A stretch of DNA of 10,147 bases. It comes from an uncultured Oscillochloris sp. (GTDB lineage Bacteria; Chloroflexota; Chloroflexia; Chloroflexales; Chloroflexaceae). Location: positions 1 through 10,147 of the forward strand of contig CAIRFY010000500.1 of NCBI GenBank assembly GCA_903877945.1, given 5' to 3'. How positions within the stretch are numbered: the stretch's first letter is position 1; each line of letters opens with the position of its first letter. Position numbers and translations under genes: made by a program. Below the pieces are notes generated by a model that had not been told where the DNA came from, did no database searches, and saw only the letters and a list, made by a program, of their open reading frames with translations. Below, one piece after another: positions 7,346 through 10,147 of the stretch.

Positions 7346-7398
7346 GGGATGAGGTCATCAGATATATGGCGTGCTAATGCACTAAAACAGGTTTTTTA

Positions 7399-7410
7399 CG
7401 CAGATCTGCG
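7399..7410. other. 12-bp perfect palindrome
   Basis: CGCAGATCTGCG is perfectly self-complementary. It lies between the S1 promoter (about 55 bp away) and the repeat element that starts at 7423. It may be a dimeric protein binding site, but nothing else supports that. Confidence 0.4.
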
Positions 7411-7422
7411 ACACTGAGGGTA

Positions 7423-7554
7423 AGGCATGTTTCAAAATGGGCACATTCAGCTTTACCGTCTTGCGATGAGGCGATGAGGCGATGAGGCGATACGGAGCGC
7501 CTCACCGCGTCATCGTTTCGTCGCTGAATTGTCACGCTGGATTGAAACATGCCT
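7423..7554. mobile_element. 132-bp MITE-like element, copy A
   Basis: A perfect 13-bp terminal inverted repeat, AGGCATGTTTCAA at 7423-7435 and TTGAAACATGCCT at 7542-7554, encloses a near-palindromic interior. The interior has ATTCAGC (7445-7451) facing GCTGAAT (7523-7529) and about three tandem GATGAGGC octamers (7465-7488) facing CGCCTCA and TCATCG. It has no coding capacity. Its reverse complement aligns without gaps to 10021-10147 with 7 differences in 127 positions; 7445-7532 is an exact inverted copy of 10043-10130. It lies between the response regulator and the S1 gene. A non-autonomous mobile element or REP-like repeat fits best; no target-site duplication is evident. Confidence 0.85.
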
Positions 7555-7658
7555 AAGAGAAGGTGATGCGTGGCGAGAATAAATCTTATAGCTCAGCAGA
7601 TGGGTTTTAGCGCCTACTAATGGCAAAAACGCCTGATCGTCAACACATCATCAGCGGC

Positions 7659-8336
7659 TCAATCTTCACGAAGAATGTAGCCAGCGCCGCGCACCGTCTG
7701 GATAATACGATGCTCGCCGTTGGCCTCGATCTTCTGGCGTAGGTAGCGCACATAGACCTCGATGATATTGCTTTCACCGCCGAAGTCATAGCCCCAGACC
7801 CGGTCGTAGATCACCTCGCGGGTGAGTACCTGATTAGGGTGGCGCATAAAGAGGTCGAGGAGGTCGTACTCCTTCGCTGTAAGCTCGACGCGGCGGTCGT
7901 TTATACGCAGCTCGCGGGCGGCCGTATCGAGGGTGAGGCTGGCGAAGCGAAGGACGTCCGTTTGCTGAGCAGACTGGCGGCGGCGGAGCTGGACACGGAT
8001 GCGGGCGAGCAGTTCAGCGAAGGCGAAGGGCTTGACGAGGTAGTCATCGGCACCAGCCTCTAGGCCAGTGACGCGGTCAGGGATACCGTCGCGAGCGGTG
8101 AGGATAATAATGGGCACATCGGAAGCGGCGCGCAGGCGACGGGCGACCTCGATCCCATCGATTCCAGGGAGCATCAGATCAAGCACAACGAGATCGTGGG
8201 ACGCTTCGCGGGCGGCGACGAGGCCCTGGGGGCCATCGTAAGCGACCGTCACCTGGAACCCTTCAAGGATGAGGCCACGACGCAGGTAGTTGGCGATCTC
8301 CTGCTCGTCTTCGATAATGAGGATGCGCTGCTGCAT
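7659..8336 (-). CDS. OmpR/PhoB-family response regulator (orphan)
   Basis: A two-component transcription factor of 225 residues from the ATG at 8336. The receiver domain (about 1-118) has the acidic pair E9/D10, the phospho-acceptor D53 in VVLDLMLPG, T80 and K102, all in their usual places. A winged-helix DNA-binding domain (about 127-223) ends with VRYLRQKIE and TVRGAGYIL, typical of the OmpR/PhoB group. The frame extends to an ATG at 8375, but MQQRILIIEDE is the usual family start, and a TTGCGC-17-TACAAT promoter ends six bases before this ATG, so the longer start would lie outside the transcript. No histidine kinase lies next to it: the S1 gene is downstream and a GIDE-domain gene upstream. 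Its targets are unknown; the closest-looking subgroup is MprA/TrcR-like, which I offer only tentatively. Confidence 0.95.
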   Translation of the reverse strand: MQQRILIIEDEQEIANYLRRGLILEGFQVTVAYDGPQGLVAAREASHDLVVLDLMLPGIDGIEVARRLRAASDVPIIILTARDGIPDRVTGLEAGADDYLVKPFAFAELLARIRVQLRRRQSAQQTDVLRFASLTLDTAARELRINDRRVELTAKEYDLLDLFMRHPNQVLTREVIYDRVWGYDFGGESNIIEVYVRYLRQKIEANGEHRIIQTVRGAGYILRED

Positions 8337-8342
8337 ATCGCC

Positions 8343-8371
8343 ATTGTAACAGGCAGATTTGGCGTGCGCAA
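8343..8371 (-). promoter_or_regulatory. Predicted response regulator promoter giving a leaderless mRNA
   Basis: On the minus strand TTGCGC (8371-8366), a 17-bp spacer, TACAAT (8348-8343), then six bases (GGCGAT) and the ATG at 8336. Standard spacing puts the start of transcription on the A of the ATG. There is no Shine-Dalgarno. The -10-to-ATG distance is the same as for radA, and the -35 is like that of the S1 gene. Confidence 0.65.
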
Positions 8372-8380
8372 GCATTGGCG

Positions 8381-8595
8381 TTAGACATGGTTCAGAACAG
8401 CTTTACAGTGTGGCGGAGACGCGATGAGGCGGAGACGCGATGAGGCGAGGATGCGATAGCATCGCCTCCTCGCCTCATCGCATCCTCGCATCCTCGCCTC
8501 CTCGCCTCATCGCATCCTCGCATCCTCGCCTCCTCGCCTCGTCGCATCCTCGCCACACTGTAAAGCTGAAACCTGGCACGTGAAACCTTGTCTTA
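8381..8595. mobile_element. Expanded octamer-repeat element, copy C
   Basis: The left end, TTAGACATGGTTCAGAACAG, closely resembles the start of the copy at 10021. Read on the minus strand, the right end, TAAGACAAGGTTTCA (8595-8581), is an imperfect partner. Inside lies a perfect 18-bp inverted repeat, CAGCTTTACAGTGTGGCG at 8398-8415 and its complement at 8551-8568. The interior is octamers: about six in one orientation (from about 8414 to 8460) facing eleven in the other (8463-8550), so a very long imperfect hairpin is possible. The right end includes the TAA stop of the GIDE gene, and the left end is about 9 bp from the -35 of the response regulator, so the element fills the whole gap between these genes. 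Confidence 0.8.
8463..8550. repeat. Tandem octamer array with a 32-bp higher-order unit
   Basis: Eleven consecutive octamers of form CGCMTCNT, with M being C or A. The order cgcctcct, cgcctcat, cgcatcct, cgcatcct makes a 32-bp unit at 8463-8494 that is repeated exactly at 8495-8526. A third, shortened unit (8527-8550) lacks one octamer and carries an A-to-G change. This points to stepwise expansion by slippage or unequal exchange. It has no coding role that I can see. Confidence 0.9.
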
Positions 8596-9348
8596 GAACA
8601 CATGCAGGGCAAAGGCGATCAGAAGAAGTGCAACTCCCATGGAAATGCCGCTGAAGAGGTAGAGTCCGTATGCGCGCCAGCGGGTGTGGGCCAGCAGCGC
8701 CTGCTCGTCGCGGTGGCTGATGATGAAGCGGCGGGCGTTATCGACCGGGTGGCGCATCAACACTGGCTCGCCGTGGTCGTTGGCCACGTAGGCCAGAATG
8801 TAGGCGCGATTCCCTAGAGGCAGGGCGTGTTCCTCGCGCCAGATCTGCCGCTCGACATCCAGATCGGCACTGGTGTAGGATTCGTAGCGGGCCACAGTCT
8901 CGGGCATGTCGAGAGAGGCCCCCGCCGGGTCTACGGCAATACGACCGGTGGAATCGCGCACGTAGAAGCGGGGCACGTAGTTGTCTTGGTGATCCAGGCT
9001 GTGGCCAATGTTCTGCTGACCGCGCTGGCTAACCAGGCTCATCTGCTGGTTCGCACCGTAGCCGTGGGTGGTATAGCCCTGGCGCTCCTGATCCTCGCTT
9101 ACGGTGTAGCTGTAGGCCACGCAGAGCGCTTCGCTGTAGGGAGCCCGCAGCGGCGGCGTATCGCACTCGATGGTGCCCATCACTTCAACGGCATGGCCGA
9201 GGCGACCAGCGCGGTGCAGAGCGACAACCTCGGCGACGCTGAGGGTCTCGGTTTCGCGGATGGCGATCATGCTGCCCTCGCCGCGCCAGGCGACAATGGC
9301 GGCGATCACGCCAGCGATGGCGAGAAGTACGGCGATGAAGAAGAACAT
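8593..9348 (-). CDS. GIDE/BAM-domain membrane protein without a RING
   Basis: A 251-residue protein with a hydrophobic helix at each end (about 2-21 and 228-249) and a soluble middle of about 205 residues. The middle matches the GIDE (BAM) domain known from the mitochondrial E3 ligase MUL1/MAPL and from bacterial and archaeal relatives: GTIECDTPPLRAPYSEALCV at 58-77 followed by AYSYTVSE, then FYVRDSTGRIAVDP at 128-141, EHALPLGNRAYILAYV at 173-188 and a final FIISHRDEQALL. The RING finger of the eukaryotic proteins is absent, as in prokaryotic members, so no ubiquitin ligase activity is implied. Its function in bacteria is unknown to me; a membrane-linked sensing or scaffold role is only a guess. 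The frame starts at the ATG at 9348, next to three TGTTCCC repeats. Its stop codon lies in the end of the repeat element downstream. LemA, a frequent neighbour of such genes, is not in the window. Confidence 0.8.
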   Translation of the reverse strand: MFFFIAVLLAIAGVIAAIVAWRGEGSMIAIRETETLSVAEVVALHRAGRLGHAVEVMGTIECDTPPLRAPYSEALCVAYSYTVSEDQERQGYTTHGYGANQQMSLVSQRGQQNIGHSLDHQDNYVPRFYVRDSTGRIAVDPAGASLDMPETVARYESYTSADLDVERQIWREEHALPLGNRAYILAYVANDHGEPVLMRHPVDNARRFIISHRDEQALLAHTRWRAYGLYLFSGISMGVALLLIAFALHVF

Positions 9349-9355
9349 CGTTGCC

Positions 9356-9376
9356 TGTTCCCTGTTCCCTGTTCCC
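9356..9376. repeat. Triple heptamer repeat at the GIDE gene start
   Basis: Three exact tandem copies of TGTTCCC (GGGAACA on the minus strand), with a degenerate fourth copy at 9349-9355 touching the start codon. It occupies the place where the ribosome binding site of the GIDE gene would be. Heptamer tandem repeats of this kind resemble the short STRR repeats of cyanobacteria. A change in copy number could alter translation. Confidence 0.8.
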
Positions 9377-9422
9377 TTGTCTTAACACAGCCACCGGGCT
9401 GACCTGGTTAAAATAGAGAGGG

Positions 9423-9443
9423 CTGCGGCCACGTGCGCCGCAG
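9423..9443. promoter_or_regulatory. Inverted repeat in the divergent intergenic region
   Basis: CTGCGGC at 9423-9429 and GCCGCAG at 9437-9443 are exact reverse complements around a 7-nt loop that contains most of a CACGTG palindrome. It lies between the divergent GIDE and membrane-protein genes, just before the latter's Shine-Dalgarno. It could be an operator serving either gene. A TAAAAT close by (around 9404) may be a -10 for the plus-strand gene, but no -35 box is clear. Confidence 0.35.
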
Positions 9444-9451
9444 GTATGGAT

Positions 9452-9458
9452 GGGAGGA
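9452..9458 (+). promoter_or_regulatory. Ribosome binding site of the plus-strand membrane gene
   Basis: GGGAGGA lies 8 nt before the ATG at 9467. An in-frame ATG at 9446 lies upstream of this site and lacks one of its own, so 9467 is the likely start. Confidence 0.7.
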
Positions 9459-9466
9459 TACAACCC

Positions 9467-9859
9467 ATGCGCGCAGTTCTGGGGAAAATTGGCTACGTGC
9501 TGGCTAATGTGCTGGTGATGGTGATCTTACATGGTAACAGCAAGCAATTTTGGCCGAAGGTTCCCTACCTAAGCCTGAAGAACGAGAGTACGTTTGAACA
9601 CGCCCGGCTGCTCTTCAACACATTGGCGGTGGTGACAGTGTTTCAGGCTCTGCTCGGACGCCTGCCACGCGAGCGTTGGCTAGCCCGTGGCGCGGTTCTC
9701 GCAGCGATGCCCTTCAGCCTGCCGGTCGTGATCTTCGTCGGCCAGAAAGTGCTGCGCCTGCGTGGTCAGGCCGCCGAGACGTATAACCTCTCGATGGTAC
9801 CGCTGCTGCCAATTGTCGCGATGGTGGCCGAGGATGCGATTGTCCAGCGAGCTGGATAG
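9467..9859 (+). CDS. Small four-helix membrane protein of unknown function
   Basis: A 130-residue protein from the ATG at 9467, chosen because of the GGGAGGA Shine-Dalgarno before it. I do not recognise the family. Four hydrophobic segments are visible, at about residues 7-23, 46-65, 72-95 and 105-125, so it is probably an integral membrane protein. A loop after the first helix carries KQFWPKVPYLSLKNESTFEH, and basic residues (GRLPRERWLARG) lie between helices two and three, which by the positive-inside rule suggests a cytoplasmic loop there. It is divergent from the GIDE gene, about 118 bp apart, and followed 11 bp after its stop by a large hairpin repeat that may end the transcript. Coding is supported by the ribosome site and the regular helix pattern, not by homology. 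The 14 to 15 kDa size gives no further clue. Confidence 0.75.
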   Translation: MRAVLGKIGYVLANVLVMVILHGNSKQFWPKVPYLSLKNESTFEHARLLFNTLAVVTVFQALLGRLPRERWLARGAVLAAMPFSLPVVIFVGQKVLRLRGQAAETYNLSMVPLLPIVAMVAEDAIVQRAG

Positions 9860-9870
9860 GAATTTCAAAG

Positions 9871-9976
9871 CCCTCACCCCCCAGCCCCCTCTCCCTGAGC
9901 GGGAGAGGGGGAGTCGGATGCGTCCTGGTGCGGAATCTCCCCTCTCCCCGTGAGGGAGAGGGGCAGGGGGTGAGGG
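9871..9976. repeat. C/G-rich dispersed repeat with two hairpins
   Basis: An inverted repeat of about 106 bp. The left arm (9871-9895) is partly complementary to the right arm (9954-9976). Two local hairpins stand out: CCCCCTCTCCC at 9885-9895 with GGGAGAGGGGG at 9901-9911 (5-nt loop), and CCCCTCTCCC at 9939-9948 with GGGAGAGGGG at 9954-9963 (5-nt loop). The left arm recurs exactly, inverted, at 115-139. It follows the stop codon of the plus-strand membrane gene and might act as its terminator, though no T-run follows. Confidence 0.85.
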
Positions 9977-10020
9977 GGCACGGTCGGCATAAATTGGCTT
10001 ATGTGAAAGGTATTGGCCTT

Positions 10021-10147
10021 AGGCATGGTTCAAACCAGCTTAACAATTCAGCGACGAAACGATGACGCGGTGAGGCGCTCCGTATCGCCTCATCGCCTCA
10101 TCGCCTCATCGCAAGACGGTCACGCTGAATGTGCCCATTTTGAACCA
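10021..10147. mobile_element. MITE-like element, copy B, cut by the window end
   Basis: It starts with AGGCATGGTTCAA and ends at the window edge with TTGAACCA, five bases short of the expected TGCCT end. It is copy A (7423-7554) in inverted orientation, with 7 differences in 127 aligned positions, no gaps and an exact 88-nt core (10043-10130). Terminal repeats and the GATGAGGC octamer core are the same. It lies downstream of the membrane gene and its G/C-rich repeat. Confidence 0.85.

Larger units (their letters stand above)
7254..7658. other. Intergenic region between the response regulator and the S1 gene
   Basis: About 400 bp without a gene. From left to right it holds the S1 5' leader with an 8-bp inverted repeat (7289-7313), the S1 promoter (7317-7345), a 12-bp perfect palindrome (7399-7410) and the 132-bp repeat element (7423-7554). 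The remaining 7555-7658 lies downstream of the response regulator. It has an A/T-rich patch around 7603-7630 with short repeats of GGCG but no clean terminator hairpin. No coding potential is seen. Confidence 0.7.

Noticed and set aside
7603..7636. A/T-rich patch after the response regulator considered as an intrinsic terminator
   Set aside because: T-runs are present, but no stable G/C stem precedes them on the minus strand.
8463..8550. Octamer array considered as a CRISPR array
   Set aside because: The units are 8 bp and contiguous with no unique spacers, and no cas genes are present.

Overview
The window reads as a GC-rich bacterial chromosome segment, most likely from the Chloroflexota (Chloroflexia, relatives of Chloroflexus or Roseiflexus). 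That assignment is an inference from protein character and repeat style; there is no rRNA or other marker to prove it. Eight protein genes are supported. Seven lie on the minus strand and one on the plus strand at the right end. I see no tRNA, rRNA, CRISPR array, transposase or phage gene.

Reading along minus-strand transcription (right to left), the genes are: a RING-less GIDE/BAM-domain membrane protein (9348-8593), an orphan OmpR-type response regulator (8336-7659), a four-domain S1 RNA-binding protein (7247-6027), the ClpC unfoldase (5860-3341), RadA (3232-1871), a membrane PIN-TRAM protein of the YacL type (1814-744) and D-aminoacyl-tRNA deacylase (740-279). The order clpC-radA-PIN/TRAM matches the Bacillus clpC-radA-disA-yacL neighbourhood with disA absent. 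These are housekeeping and stress functions: translation (S1, DTD), proteolysis (ClpC), recombinational repair (RadA) and probable RNA metabolism (PIN-TRAM). A small four-helix membrane protein of unknown function (9467-9859, plus) diverges from the GIDE gene.

Three promoters share one design: TTGCGC-17-TACAAT for the response regulator, TTGCGT-17-TATAAT for the S1 gene, and TATAAT with a weak -35 for radA. For radA and the response regulator the -10 box ends exactly six bases before the ATG that the protein family prefers, which predicts leaderless mRNAs. clpC, S1 and the plus-strand gene instead have Shine-Dalgarno sequences that fix starts slightly inside the longest reading frames.

The gaps between genes carry most of the unexplained structure. 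A family of small transposase-less elements has terminal repeats like AGGCATGKTTCAA and a core of GATGAGGC octamers. It includes a 132-bp copy (7423-7554), a nearly identical inverted copy cut by the window end (10021-10147), an expanded copy with a 32-bp higher-order repeat (8381-8595), and a core-only hairpin between clpC and radA (3273-3311). A second family, a G/C-rich CTCACCCCCCAGCCCC-type repeat, appears at 115-139 and 9871-9976. Other hairpins lie at 178-215, 1824-1875 and 5975-6007. No obviously new multi-gene system is visible. The element pair whose core is inverted relative to its arms, and the leaderless promoters, are the most interesting signals.
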